64,000 bases of DNA from Stenopsyche tienmushanensis (GCA_008973525.1 WACJ01000083.1:1054001-1118000), one strand, 5' to 3'. Shown: positions 50,601-62,972, numbered from the stretch's first letter. The notes: generated from the letters alone by a model not told the origin. Program-made: numbers and translations.

Positions 50601-53600
50601 GGCCTTATCGAATTTTTTGCCATTGAATTTGTAGTTAAATTTATCACCAGATGGCTTAGTGAATGTAAAGTATTCTTCGAAATCTATTTTTCCAAATGTG
50701 TTAATTTTGCCTTTGAATGTCGTCCTGTAAGGTGCAGCGCCTTTCTTCTCGGCATAAGATGTGTCCAAGGATATTTGACCAAGCATATCCTAAAAATATA
50801 TTTAAATAAGTTTGTATGCATTTTATGTCTTTATCTAATCCATGCCTATATTTAAATACATACATTTTCATCGCTCATCTTCATTTCCCTGTCCAAGTTT
50901 ATTGTGATTGTTGGTCCATCAGATAAAGATAACGACGCCTGTCCATTTTGCTTGCCGTTGGCGAGGGTGCCTGGATAATCACCCTTGACATTAAAATCTA
51001 CCCTTCTCTTATTGCATAAGAGGGAATTCCTTAAAAAATAATTCCAATTTAAAAAATGCTATATGTATTAAATAATCGCGAAAAAATGTCTACTTAAAAA
51101 TATTTTACTTGGTATCAATGGATTCCTTCTGCCATTTGGTTGTCGTCGAGAATGTCACTTTATCGTTGTTGTCTTTGTTGAAATTCAAGAAGAGATCGAC
51201 GTTGGCATTATATTGGGGCTTATTAATCAAGAATGTACCGTCCATCTTAATTTTTCTGCCAGTCTAGATATTCAAAACGAAATAATTATTGACACGTTGT
51301 GAGCATAGAAAAAGCATTCCAGTATTGAAATATCAATTTTTACCTTCAATAATTCGACGAGGAAAGCTCCGTTGCCTTTGTGATCCTTGGGGTTAATTTT
51401 GAAAGTACCATCGCCCTGGAGGAAGCCCTTGAAGAAGATTTTGATGTTTCCATTTGGAGCATTTCCTTTTTGAAAATTCATGGCGAAATCAACATAGTTC
51501 GCATTTCCAATCGACGCTTTAGTGTGAGCATTTAATACTTTGACGTTATGCACGAAAGCACTGTCAAATCTGAAATAATATTTATAAAACGATGTCAAAA
51601 TCAGCAACCATTGATGTCGACTAAGAATATATCAGCGAGCTTAGGCGATTCCTAGGGGCAGTAACTGTCTAATCTATGCATACATATATGTTTTTCAAAT
51701 TGTTATATTAACCTTTCCCTACCGGTGATGTATTCACTACACCTCGACTCTAATAATGGGAATATCGATATGAAATATAATAGACACGGGGTTCAGATTT
51801 TTTGTATTCCTCCGTAATATAATTACAAATCACATCAAAGTATTATAGTATATAAGTATTCATCTGCAGCGACGGAAATAAATAATTTGTCGGGAAATCG
51901 GGAATTTTGCCAGTATTTTTAACTGCGTGTTGTATAATATATAATAAAATGGGTGCGCTACACAGCAGAGATGGCGCGGCACATGCGCGTTTCTATAATG
52001 TATGCAATAGATATGGATAAAGTGGGAATGATTCTCCCTCTCTTATGTATCAAAAACTAAAAATATAGCAGCCAACTCTAATAAATAGGCATGGACCCAA
52101 ACTGTTCCAAGACAACACTCGGCCGTAAGCAAGTTCAAAGCATTTATTGGTTCTAAAAGGGCGGATTTTTATAAAAATGTCATTTAGCTTGTCTTTGGCA
52201 AGAGACTGTTCAAGCGAACGTTCATGCGGTACGCCCTAATACAACTACGAAACAATGAGATCTGACTCAATAACGTCACTCACTTGTATTCGCCGGCTTT
52301 ATCTGGAATCTTGCATTTGATGCTGAAGCCGATGTTTACATCATCGGGTAGCATTTGATAAGAGACGGATCCAGAGGCGTCAAATTTCCCACCGGGATAC
52401 ATCAAAACTTTGCATTCGTAGTTTCCTTTCGTGGCAGATACGGCGGTGTATTTGAATTCGCCGTCGAAGCCTTTATCGTTGACTTTGGTCTGAAAATAAA
52501 ACGCACGGATTATTGATGCCACTCAGTTTGTATGTGTTTTTTCGTATTTTGCCGGACTTGCCTTCAATTTGCCATAGAAATCATTTTCGCTCTTCATGCC
52601 ATGCTGGACTTCGGCCAGAAGTTCGAGCTTAGATTTTTCATATTGAGCGTTGAGGTTTCCCTTGTACTTCTTGGGTTTGATTTCCAATTCAGTATCGTAT
52701 TTGATCTCCCAAAGAGCGTACGAGACTAAAATCAATGCCAATGGAATAATGAAAAGAGTTCAAATACGTATATTAAACCACATCAAATAATATTTACATT
52801 TGCTGGAGTATTCAATAGACATGGCAGCTATATCATCCAGATTTTCGCTGCTCAATTTTGTCTCGAACAAGATCTTGTTGGTCTTCGAATTGAAGTCCTT
52901 GCCATGGACCAGACTGAGTTTTAAAGCTTGCTGCAAATTTATTTCGAGTTAAATTGCTTTTCATAATGTGGAATTCATGCTACTATCGCTATGTTGACTC
53001 ACCGTGTTGTCATCTAATTTTACTGCACTTTCGAGACTAAAGTCGAAGTCCGGATTGATGGTGTTGTGGAAGTTCCAGTTGCTGGAAAAACCATCGGCTG
53101 TGGGTGAAAATTTTCCTGCAATGGCTGCAGATTGTTTGTCCATAGCTAATTTTAAGTCTGTCTGATAAACTCCTTCATCTATTGTCAACCATCCATCGAT
53201 TTGTACGACATTTTCGTTTGTTTTCAAACGAAGTCCTTTCGCGGTGTACTTTTCGCCATGTTTGGCTTGTCTTTCCTTGATAATTTGGCCTAAAAAATAA
53301 ACACAAATATGAATACTGTGTCAGTTGAAAGGATCTTATAAGGAAAAGAAAATCTGATTTAACTGAAAATTTCAACTATTTCGGTTCAGGGATATTTAAT
53401 ATGTAGATTTTTCACCATGGAAAGGTTAAAAATGCTTTGTTTCATAAAATGAAATATACCTTCGAGCTCTATGAAAGTAGGAGTCTCTCCTGCTGCTTTA
53501 ATTGAGAAGACTGGTTTCATTATTTGCTGTTGTCTAGCGGATGATGTTTGAAGACCAATCTTCGCTGAATATTCATCTTTGCCTAGAAGAGTTCTTAGCA

Positions 53601-56600
53601 AGAATGTCATTTCACTGGCGTCGTTCCTCAATGTTATTTCTGCTTCGAACTTATCCTCAGTGTGGGCAGACAATGATACTTTGACCGATTTTATTGCTTC
53701 ACTGTTTATGTAATCGGCAATGAAATCGATTTTGCGAGCTTTACCGCCTATAAAAAAATATATTAATGAGTGAATTCCATTGAGAATCGAAAAAAAATGT
53801 GTTTTATAAGTTCTTATAACCTTCTGCCTCAAGCATGATTTGAACTTTTTTTTCTGTTTCCTTGTCAGTAAAACGGCCGGTCATATGGTATCCTGTCAAG
53901 TCTTCCTTTTCAAGGCTGACGGAGAACTTAGCTGGTCCACTGAGCGGACCGACGGGGCTTTGCACAGAACTATCAGATCTCTTCCATGGCAAGGAAATGT
54001 CTCCACAGAATGTTAGTCCGATTACACTAGACAGTTGGTCGAAGCATCCTTTGAACTGTTGCCTAAAATATAAACAAGTTAAATACGAGTCTCCCTTTTG
54101 CTATTTGCTTCAAATCTTGCTCGAAAGAGATATTAGCTTACTTGTCGTTTTGTTCAAATCTGAGTTCTTTCTCTGATTCTTGTTGTCCTTTCGGTCTGGT
54201 GACGAAGACGATGTCATAATCCACAGAAACAACTTCTTGTTTCTTGAGTGGCAATCCAAGCTTAACATCGAAGCCTTTACCGCTATCCAAAATCTGTAAA
54301 TAATTATATATATTAGGCCTTCCCGAAAGAAATCAATTATTTTCGCACGCTCGTTTAAATTCAGTTTGTTTTCTTGATCAGGGTTTGAACGCGATCAATT
54401 TCCTCAATGAAATTTATGGATCAGTTCTGAACCATAAACATGTGTCAATTTTGATTTCGATGCTTTAAATCGGGCGATAGAAAATTACAGGATGTCCCTA
54501 AATCAGATCCTCGTCAATCAGTAGAAACCAACCATCACAGAATCACCCATCTTCAGCATCAATCGTACACACATCAGGATTTAGGTTTAAAATTTTCGAG
54601 TACACTTTTTTTGTGCGATAGATGCGTTCCACGGAAAATCGCATAAAAATAAATCGCACAAAAAAAGCTATGATTTACATAGAAAAAGTGAAGATGTTTT
54701 CCATGGATTTTGAAAATGGCATAACTTTGAAATAGTTATATATCTTGATACGTAATCTTTATGAAATTAAAAAAAAAAACGGTTAAAAAAACCGCATAAC
54801 TTCGAAATCACACTCAAAAAAAGTCGCACAAAAAGAGGTTTGAGTGTATTTTAATTACTACCTATTTCGATCTTTAAAGCGTTTTCTTTTTATTGAAAGA
54901 CAAAATCAATAATCATTTGGATTCGCATTTTCAATCGAAATCATCTAGTTTCTATAAGAAGAGGATAAAAACTTACACGAGAGTCGCATCGCAAATTATT
55001 AAAAACTGGTTTTGACTTTGAATTAAAATCAAATATTAAGCTTTCTACCATTAGAAAAAATCCTATAAATTCCCCTTAAGATGGAATAAAATTATTACCT
55101 GGGCAATCAAATGGGATCCTGTTGATGTATGCAGTGTTGATTGAACTCTAAGTCCTGTTGCTACGACATCAGCGTCAAACATAAGATTTCCAGAAACTTC
55201 AATATTTGCACTGTAATTTTACATATTGTTGGTTATAACACGAATTAAATAGATTGTAAAATCTGTAAAATAATGAAATAAGTACCTCGGGATGATCTTG
55301 ATGTCAATCTTGGCATTGCCGGGATCGTTCATTATTTTCTTAAGATCGCAATTGGTGGAGAATTCCATTCTGCTTGTGGAAGCTGCTTCCAAATTCAGTT
55401 TCAAAGCAATACCAGCAGCCGTGGGATATCCTGTCTCCACATCCAATAAGAGCATGTGGCTGCGAATCTCGTGAGAGAAATCCTTCGCCTTGTCCACTCC
55501 GCTATCGACATAGTCGAAGAATTTATCAATGAACGATTCGACTGTTGTTTCTTTGCCGTCTCCCAGCGATAGGAAAATGGTCTCCGATCCAAGGAACGAT
55601 ATGAAGACGTCCATATCGAGATCTCCGTAATAGTGCTGAAGTTCTGTCTTCAACTGCAATGCATAAACATAAGCGATTAGATCTCGAATTAAAATATCAT
55701 AAATCGATTTGTTATTTGGCTGCGTACTTGTTTGGCGAATGATCCGGTTTCGCGTGCTACGCTCCTCTTGTCTCTTGATTTTTCCATCCTTTCCTTGACT
55801 TTGTCGAATATTTCAAAGCTTCTCTTTTTGATTTCAGAGAAAATTTGTTGTGGTGTGTGGGTGTTCATCTCACCGTGCGGTCCAAAGTAGCGTTCCATCA
55901 ATCTGTCCAAATTTCCTTGACGGAATCCAAACTATGGACAAAAATATCGATCATGAATATCAACGCTTAAATACACTGGCATGATAGTATAGTTTATGAA
56001 ACTTACTTCCAGGAGATTGACATTCCTTCCGAAGATTTCGGTGGTCAAATTCAAACTTGCAGATCTTGGCATGTATGAATTTTGAGAAAAGATGACGTTG
56101 CTATCAACAACTGATCCAATGCCAAACATATCGTGTTCGTAGCTCATTTCGTAGTTTTGTGAGAACTTCCTGAAAATGTAACCATCACGTTTTTATAATA
56201 CAAAATTAAATGGAGATTCTACCTTCAAAGCAAGTTCGGTCTAGATTGAAAAAATCAAAGGACGACATGGTATCAGGGAACTTGAAATTCATGGAGAAAA
56301 GCTTTATGCTGACATACCTTCAGCAAACAGATTTGTTGATGCTATTTGTGGAGAAGGAAGGATTCGACAAATAATTTATATACAATGCTGATGAGATCAG
56401 CTTAATTGGAAAAAACTACTCAACAATTCTTTAGACATTATGAAAGCAATATCTCGCATTTCTATATGTGCTGAAAGCGACGAAGAAGATGTAAGCAAGT
56501 GGTTAAATTGCGATGCAAACGATCCTGGATTCCAAATTTTGAATGATGAAGATATAATTAAAGAAATATCTACATCAGAAGAACAAGATCGAGAAGATAA

Positions 56601-59600
56601 TGAAGAAATTTGCAAGGGGGAAGATATCGGTCCTACACATATGAAGCTTTTCTGTGTTTAGTTGTCGCCATGAAATGGCTTGAAAACCATTCATATGTTT
56701 ATGAATTCATATGTTTTTGCCATAAATGGTAATTGAAAATAGGGTGCTAAAATTTTACAACAATATACACTCAAACCTTTTTTTTGTGGGACTTTTTTTG
56801 TGCGATTTCGAAGTTATGCGGTTTTTTTAAAGTTTTTTTTTAATTTCCTTTTTTTTGAACAGTCGCCATTTTATGATTTATTTTTTGGTTAGGGACTATA
56901 GTGACATCTTTAGTAATTATGATTTATATTGTTGGAAAGAGAAAATCTACACAGAACAATGATGACATTGACACTGGGTATACTATTTCTTCCGAAGAAG
57001 AGAACGACTTTGAGTCATATCGAAAATCGCAACGAAAATGATCATGCAGCGATAATAGTTTGTAATTAAAATAATTAATATTTCTCTAGTGCCAGATGTC
57101 AAACATCCCAGATTTTCCTGATTTTTGATTAACTTTTTTTATGCGATTTTGGATATATTTATATATAGCTGTTTCAAAGTTATGCGGTTTTTCACTTTTT
57201 CAGTCATAGCTTTTTTTATGCGATTTTCCGCGGAACGCATCTACCGCACAAAAAAGTTTAAGTGTAATTTTCAATTACAATCCTTAATGCATGGTGCACA
57301 CGAGGCTAGTTTTTAAACTAGGATAGCAAACAAGTAAGCTAAGAATTTAATAGCTTTAGTGTTATATTTAATAGCTTTAAAACGAAGCTAGTTCTATTTA
57401 CATAAAGCTATAATTACTAGTTTGCTAGCTTACTATGTTAGCACTTACTTGCTATCCTAGCTTGAAAATTAACATGGGGAATCATTCATTTTTAAATACT
57501 AAATCATATTAAAATGCAGATTTAAATTAACTATTATTAGAAATATAAATTTGGGAAAAAATCGCCATTTCTTCAACACCTATATCTGATGCCTACAAAT
57601 AGGACTGAATTTGTTATCATGCTATGAGATATAAATCTATAATTTAAAATATTGACAATATTAATTACCTGACATCCAATGGGAATTTCCTGCTCGTACT
57701 GATACTTCCAAAGTATTTTTTTGCAGCTTCACGTGCTGGATTTGCAGATGCCTTGATGTTTTTCAACGAGGATGTTATAAATGAGCCAACTGCAATTTAA
57801 CATTCAATATTTAAAAAAATCCAAAATCCATCAATTTGGCATTGTAATATTTTAATATTAAATACCTTGGTTGATGGTCTCTGTTTCTAGCAAGGTTTTC
57901 AACTCTGCTGCGACTTTATTGCAGGGGCAGTTTACCAAAGCCAAATAAGCCTTGATTCTTATTTCAGAGTCCTGCTGCGTGTCTTTAAGAATGTCCAACG
58001 CTGCGCCCTTGAGCTACAATCGATTTATTCGTTTAAATTGGCATAAATCTTCTGCCGATAATCCAGAAAAGGATCACAATCAACGACTCACCTTAGAAAT
58101 GCAAGGATCCGCAATGAACGTTTCTAAGGCAGCGACTCGCACTCTCATGTGAACGGACTTGTCCGATGCGCACGATACCAATTTATCGACGACGTTGTCT
58201 TCGATGTGCTTGATGTTTTTAATGGCTTTCAAGGCGAACATAATCTGAAAATGCGTTAAAATTACAATGCTGAAATGATGTATCGTTCGATCGGGTTACA
58301 GCGATTCGAATCGTGGTTACCGTGTTTTCGTCTTTTTTGTTGTTGGCTTTGCAGTTTCCAATCTTCGATCCGAGCTTTGCACTGAGTTGAGCGATGGCAG
58401 GATCTTGGGATCCAGCTCCATGGCATTTGTGACTCCTGCAATAAGCTCCAGCGAGTGATCCGACGCCGAGGTATACCTCGTTGGGAAGTTTGGAATTATC
58501 CAAAAGAGTCTGCGAATGAACAAAATGTATCAATTCATATATTGATGTGCGATGTCGTCGTTGGAAATTATTTTGCGACACTTACGATGGCAGATTTGAT
58601 GGCATCAGATGAAGCGTGAAGACTTGTCGTCAATGAGACCAAAGCAAGACTTTCCTCCAGTTCGCTCAATTCATTGGATTGTATCAGTTTTAGGGTAACT
58701 TCAACAGTATCGCCGGTACCAGCGCGGAAGAGAGCATCCAAGAAGATTCTCCTGTAAAGTAAAAATGATTAATATAGGCGCTCAGGATCTAAATAGGCTT
58801 ATGTTTGGTTGTTACAATGTTATACCTTGCAAGATTGTTGTTCTTGATGGCAGATCCTCCTTTAATTTGATTGTAGATGTTGTTGAGATCATCTCTGCTG
58901 GATACCCTGATCATCTATTGGATTTAAATCATTTGTAATACGGTTTTATTTCGTCATGTTTATAGAAGCTAATTTTGAGATGATTACCCTGACTAATCCA
59001 GCGAATGCCGATGCAGATTTGCTGTCAACTTTATCGGCCAGCGATTGGGATACAGTCTTCAAAGCCAGTTGGATGTTGACCACGTTGCTGTGTTCCGTTT
59101 TCAGCGGTTGTGGGTTTTCGAAGATCAGTGTTCTGGGTTCGACGCATTTGGCCTGAACTGGTGTTTTGGAGGTGGATTTGAGCAATATTTTTGTGCTGAC
59201 GGAGGCCTTTGCTCCAGAAGATCCAGTTGCAAATGGCACATAGAGGTAGTCTTCTCGAGCATCTGCCTTTTCAACTACGCCGTTCTTAGTTTGGATGTTC
59301 ACTTTCAAAGTTGAGTCCAAGATGTTTGAAGATTTTGTCTAAAACCAATGCATCGTTATGGGGTGTTCATTTTGGACTTAATTTAAAGTTAGTCCTTTTA
59401 AATGCAAGATACTTACTGCACTAGGATTCATGACGGCCAAGAAGTCATATTCGCCTTGTTCTCTCTTGCTACAGCTATTCAGATCACGCGATTTAACAAA
59501 GACACCTTCTTTTTCAACCTCATAATTGGTTGGACATACTCCAAATACATCAATCTTTTAAGGAAAAAAGCATATCATCATTGAAGTGCCTACATGAAGA

Positions 59601-62600
59601 ATAATGAGCTACATGGATATATAAGATGATTCAACACTATAGTAACCTCTGTCGTTGATTTCTTATTGAATTGCAGCATAGATATGATGGCTCTTTTGAT
59701 GTTGAGAGATGGACGAGTATCTTCAGGTTCAGCACAGATATTGCCATTGAGGACTCCATCTTCCAATACGAACCTAACTGGTTTTTCGATTTCACGAGGC
59801 TTGGTATATGCCTGGAATTAACATTTTGCATATAAAAACCATATTTCTTTTGATATCACTAAATTACTATTCGATCTATATTTAAACTCACTTTTCCATC
59901 AGGTCCTTTGATTTCCAAGGACGTAACTTTAAGGATGTTGGCGCAGTTACCTAAACCGAATACTGTAACGCCTGCTGTAATTTTAAGGGTGGTTTCTTGT
60001 TTATCAGCAGCTGTCACATAAACTTTAGCATTGCCTTCTACCGCATAGTTATAAGAAGATCCTTTTTGGTATCCGCCTTTTGAACTAGCTCCTGTGAAAT
60101 AATCTCAAATGTATAGCACTAAATCTATATACATATATTTTTTTAAATAATAAAATAAAGAAATTTACCTCCGGAGCAAACAGCTGAGCATGGATCTAAA
60201 AAACAAACAAATAAATTTTATATAGATATTATATTTCATTAAAAAAATTAATTATATTAATATCAACGGACTACCGATCATACCTCTTCTATATCATTGA
60301 CATTATAATTTAAATGGACGCTATACCAATAACAGGGTTGAAACATTTAGAAACGCATTTAATGCAAATATTAAAAAAAAACGTATTGATGAATTAATGA
60401 TATCATAAATGGTTTTTTTTTTAAATATAAATTTGTCCAAATAAATTAATTCCCGCACAAAAAAATTAAATAATTTTAGCTCAATTCGAATCGTCGTCTC
60501 GTCTCATTACACATGTAAATAATTAACATCGGCTTATCTATGAATTTTAAATTAGCGAGAATAACATTCATGCGAACACGATTATATTTTATGGCAATAT
60601 TTATCTCGTATATAACGTGATAGGAATATTTAGGGGTCAAAAGGGGCTAAGACGTATTATCGCGGAAAGATAAACAAGCTGTGATCTATGGACCTGCGAA
60701 AATGTACACTAGCAGGTTTGCTCGACAGACGATAATGAAAAAAGGTCAAAAGCAATAAACTGTTTATCTTCCACGAGCTTTATGTAATGCATCTTCTTCG
60801 TCAATGTGAATCAATTAAATTAAATTGTTGCGAACATAGCGCATGTTAAATGTTGAAATAATTGATCTATTTATCTATATGATACAAGCGCTACCAAAAT
60901 GGATTTGTTATATAGCTAGTTCCGGTTCGTATGAAACCAATAATAAGTCGAAATCATGATCGATTAATAGTAATCATGCGCCTATAAAATAACATAATAA
61001 ATTTCAATCTTCATATTGAAATTCGAATTCGATTTTTTTTCATATCGTGGAATAAGTCTACTATGTTTGATTGTATCCGAATTATTTTTATTGAGACGCG
61101 AAGCGTCTACAAAAGCATATATGGATTAATAATCCATAATCCATCTCCAAATTTCAATTGTGGGCTCAAAATTACCACCAATGCTTTAAATTTGAGAATT
61201 TGTTCTACCCAAGCAAGAATTATTTGGATTATCCTAACAATAGATACAAGTTATATTTCAAATGTTGATTCCCATTGTAGCACGTGCATTGAACAATAAT
61301 ATTTTGTCAACAGTCAAACACACAGGACGGACGTGTTGGCCATGATCAATTTACATTTTTCTATTTGGATTAAAACATATGTTGAAGGCTTAATTGAAAA
61401 ATTGTCCAATTATCCATAACAACGTGACTGATACAAAGATGGAACATGTTATACTCGATTAAAATGCATCAATACGTTTGTATGCCACGGCGAACGCGTC
61501 GCATTAACTCTTAAACACATTCAATTTATTATTGAGTTAGTGGCAACCCTGATCGTTGATGCGAAGCGAAAATATTTGCTTCCCTTCGACTATTCATCCC
61601 GGCTGTCTATGAAAAAATATATAGTTTTCATATTCGGGGCGTCCATTACTGTTTAAATAGAAATTATCTACAATATTATTCACGCCATTATCGCGTTTCA
61701 TATTCGAACAAAATTAATAGATCCCGGTGTGTGTTAGTTTTATGCGACCGTTGAATAAATATTAATTATCGATTTTGGACATTGGAATAATCTATTTTGT
61801 CCCCATTGAGATTGTAATTATCGCACCGGAAAATTCCAAGCATTTATCTTATGAGGGTAATAAAATTGCTTTTAACGCGTTTGCTAATATGATAAATGCT
61901 AAAAAATATGCACCGCTTGTATTCAAGGTGGTGATTGAATGCATAAAATTATAAAACTGTTGGAAAATTTGTCTAAATAAATTGTTTTGATGTCACGGGA
62001 TTTTAGTGCCTTTTAAGCGTAAATTATTGATAAAAGTGTGAATAGACCCATGAAAATTGGCGGATTTTTGCTCTTCGTGGTTGTTTTTATCAAGATTTGG
62101 GGTTCGGTTTTACTGGAACAATGGAGACGATGTATCGTTTCAACGCATTGGTGTTTCAATTGTGGAACACTCATCGTCGTGTTTACGTCTCCCGAACGTT
62201 GATTATTTACGAGTCATGCACCAACGCTCGGGAAGACAACGGGAAGCTCATAACAAATTGTCGGTGGGGAACGATCATTAACGGACAATCAAGTAGTTAG
62301 CCGTAAAAATGCATCAATTGCCAAACGACTGGGTCCTAACAACTCTGACGCTGTCGCTGACGTGTTTATCCGTCGGGACGTTATGATCCGCATCCTGGTC
62401 GACGAGGGATGAAATATTCAGTATATTATGATGATCGTCCTTTTTAATTTTCATAAACGACTCTGTTCACAAGTATTAATTAATCGAAACAATAATTCCG
62501 CACTTCTTTGGAGGATTCGATGTTTTAAGCAAAAAAAAAAAAAATCAATATTTGGCATAGACGTCTTAAATAATTTTACTGTACTTTATTGATTTTCGAA

Positions 62601-62850
62601 TTCGGGCAGTTCAAAATAAATGCTTTTTTTTAATTTATATTTTAATTTAATTTTTATGAATAGCATATATTATTTTTTTGCAAATTTAAAATGGTCGCCA
62701 TTTAGAAAAGAAATCAAGCGTTTTAATCGAATCATCCTAAGAATTTTCAAGAGGATTGAGTGAACAATTAAAAAATAACTCACCGGCATGCGTGTGACCA
62801 AAGAAAAGAAAGATGAAGAAGAGTATTGTTATCCGGCCTTGGTTGGCCAT
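38352..62850 (-). CDS. apolpp: Apolipophorin precursor (apoLp-II/I), complete
   Basis: Large lipid transfer protein; makes the two apolipoproteins of insect haemolymph lipophorin, which carries diacylglycerol, hydrocarbons and sterols between gut, fat body and muscle. I assembled 57 coding exons (listed in the five block entries). Their lengths sum to 9978 nt, exactly 3326 codons, so about 3325 aa, the usual size of this family. Order: signal peptide; vitellogenin-like lipid transfer domain; furin site RDKR at about residues 712-715 giving apoLp-II (N-terminal, ~76 kDa) and apoLp-I; a long beta-rich middle; an amphipathic helical stretch; a VWD domain near residues 2813-2959; and a basic C-terminus RKAGKKK. 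ATG at 62850 follows a TATA box. Introns carry many MITEs and transposon relics. Confidence 0.97.
38750..39110 (+). mobile_element. Tigger/pogo transposase relic in the last apolipophorin intron
   Basis: Plus-strand frames read STPGHKSSKD, then NASQEH, then KIKPLVIGKAKKPQSFK, the catalytic-core wording of Tigger/jerky DDE transposases. Shifts and stops separate the pieces. Confidence 0.65.
43008..43193. mobile_element. Palindromic MITE in an apolipophorin intron
   Basis: Outer ~50 bp form inverted arms: TCATTATGATAGTCTGGCGA at the left and its near complement ending TCATAATGA at the right. No coding. A related segment lies at 44041-44185, inverted. Confidence 0.65.
44041..44185 (-). repeat. 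Inverted partner of 43105-43250
   Basis: About 145 bp matching the reverse complement of the right half and flank of the 43.0-kb MITE, including TTCTGGCGTGTTTCTGGA and AGCTTGTTAAGATAGTGCC. The match extends past the palindrome on both sides. Confidence 0.65.
47386..47460 (-). other. apolpp: 75-nt stop-free intron in apolipophorin
   Basis: GTACGC donor after CCATTCAG, GACAG acceptor, and a strong branch-like ACTAAT about 20 nt before the acceptor. The length is a multiple of three and the frame has no stop, so retention would add 25 residues. I treat it as an intron because excision restores a family-like junction (QKPFR then IFIKANG). Confidence 0.65.
48297..48482 (+). mobile_element. tRNA-derived SINE, full length
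   Basis: The head folds tRNA-like: D-arm AGTCC...GGACT, and a perfect pol III B box GGTTCGAATCC at 48351-48361. A unique body (CATGTCAAAATGGTTGGTAA) and an A-run end it at ~48481. A 5'-truncated copy lies at 16365-16435 on the minus strand. Confidence 0.75.
48509..49355 (+). mobile_element. Tigger/pogo-like MITE, copy 1 (longest)
   Basis: TA-flanked element with ends CACTCAAACCTCTTTTTGTGCG and the complement of CACTTAAACTTTTTTTGTGCG, each shown here in full as 22 or 21 bases at most by position 48509-48530 and 49335-49355. The inside has a degraded coding scrap (GKRKSTQNNDDIDTGFTISS) shared with copy 2. In the intron between exons 49811-50082 and 47687-47865. Confidence 0.75.
49616..49660. 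repeat. Perfect 15-bp inverted repeat (MITE end pair)
   Basis: GGGCGTATCACATGA and its exact complement flank a 15-base centre. The right half plus flank (CGAACGTTCATGTGATACGC then CCTAATA) recurs with two changes at about 52215-52240. Looks like two fused ends of a MITE with its body deleted. Confidence 0.6.
51686..51912 (+). repeat. Dispersed repeat, copy 2 (partner at 19141-19378)
   Basis: Same orientation and near-identical to 19141-19378. Lies in the intron between exons 52284-52489 and 51344-51569. Confidence 0.8.
52215..52240. repeat. Single end matching the 49616-49660 palindrome
   Basis: Reads CGAACGTTCATGCGGTACGC then CCTAAT, two changes from the right half of the palindrome at 49.6 kb. 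Confidence 0.5.
54142..56169 (-). other. apolpp: Apolipophorin block 2: apoLp-II/apoLp-I junction with furin site
   Basis: Exons 56007-56169, 55728-55931, 55286-55653, 55099-55210, 54142-54293; residues about 605-938. Opens KFSQNYEMSYEHDMFGIGSV. The furin site RDKR followed by S is at 55764-55775, inside a basic helical stretch (KERMEKSRDKRSVARETG). Downstream YYGDLDMDVFISFLGSE and DVETGYPTAAGIALKLNLEA belong to the beta-sheet region. Confidence 0.93.
54603..54846 (-). mobile_element. Tigger/pogo-like MITE, copy 2 (internally deleted, reversed)
   Basis: Same ends as copy 1 in reverse order, TA-flanked, only 244 bp; the middle is lost. Lies in the intron between exons 55099-55210 and 54142-54293. 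Confidence 0.75.
56210..56720 (+). mobile_element. Tigger/jerky-type transposase relic, internally deleted
   Basis: Plus-strand frames read GRHGIRELEIHGEKLYADIP, then (shifted) IYNADE, then EEDVSKWLNCDANDPGFQIL NDEDII in two parts, then YEAFLCLVVAMKWLEN. These are the DNA-binding end, the first catalytic Asp region and the acidic C-terminus of Tigger/jerky transposases, with the DDE middle missing. Confidence 0.8.
56768..57264 (+). mobile_element. Tigger/pogo-like MITE, copy 3
   Basis: About 497 bp, TA-flanked, same ends and same inner scrap (KRKSTQNNDDIDTG, SSEEENDFES) as copy 1. Sits just after a Tigger transposase relic in the intron between exons 57669-57789 and 56007-56169. Confidence 0.75.
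57669..62850 (-). other. apolpp: Apolipophorin block 1: signal peptide and lipid-transfer N-terminus
   Basis: Exons 62784-62850, 60169-60195 (27-nt microexon), 59892-60091, 59647-59811, 59417-59554, 58988-59338, 58826-58914, 58586-58751, 58321-58509, 58092-58244, 57866-58013, 57669-57789; residues 1 to about 605. Signal: ITILFFIFLFFGHTHAG. Family marks: PSLNIKRAIISMLQF, TDVFG-like IDVFGVCPTNYE with SRDLNSCSKR, and a run of helical repeats (RRIFLDALFRAGT, HMRVRVAALETFIADP, EIRIKAYLALVNCP) ending AKKYFGSISTSRKFPLDV. This is the alpha-helical and beta-barrel lipid pocket shared with vitellogenin and MTP. Confidence 0.93.
60196..62783. other. apolpp: Apolipophorin intron 1 (2.6 kb)
   Basis: AT-rich; no transposon family recognised. 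A 50-codon plus-strand ORF at 62050-62202 begins MKIGGFLLFVVVFIKIWGSV, signal-peptide-like, but has no other support. Confidence 0.5.
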
Positions 62851-62972
62851 GGTTGCTGATGGCCGCTGGCAGCAGGTGATAGATGGAAGGTGGTCTGAAG
62901 CTGCAGCAGACCAACCGCTGGTGGCAGTTGCGGGCCTCCCAGCTATCAAATGCTTTGCAGCGTTCGTCATTC

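Larger units (their letters stand above)
47122..54062 (-). other. apolpp: Apolipophorin block 3: long beta-rich middle of apoLp-I
   Basis: Exons 53821-54062, 53460-53747, 53003-53289, 52798-52930, 52562-52725, 52284-52489, 51344-51569, 51109-51263, 50864-51029, 50577-50789, 50167-50351, 49811-50082, 47687-47865, 47461-47606, 47122-47385; residues about 938-1980. Alternating polar/apolar strands with many Lys and Asp, typical of the lipid-surface beta belt. The intron after exon 52562-52725 uses a GC donor (AAG then GCAAGT). The intron 47386-47460 is 75 nt with no stop in frame. Confidence 0.9.
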
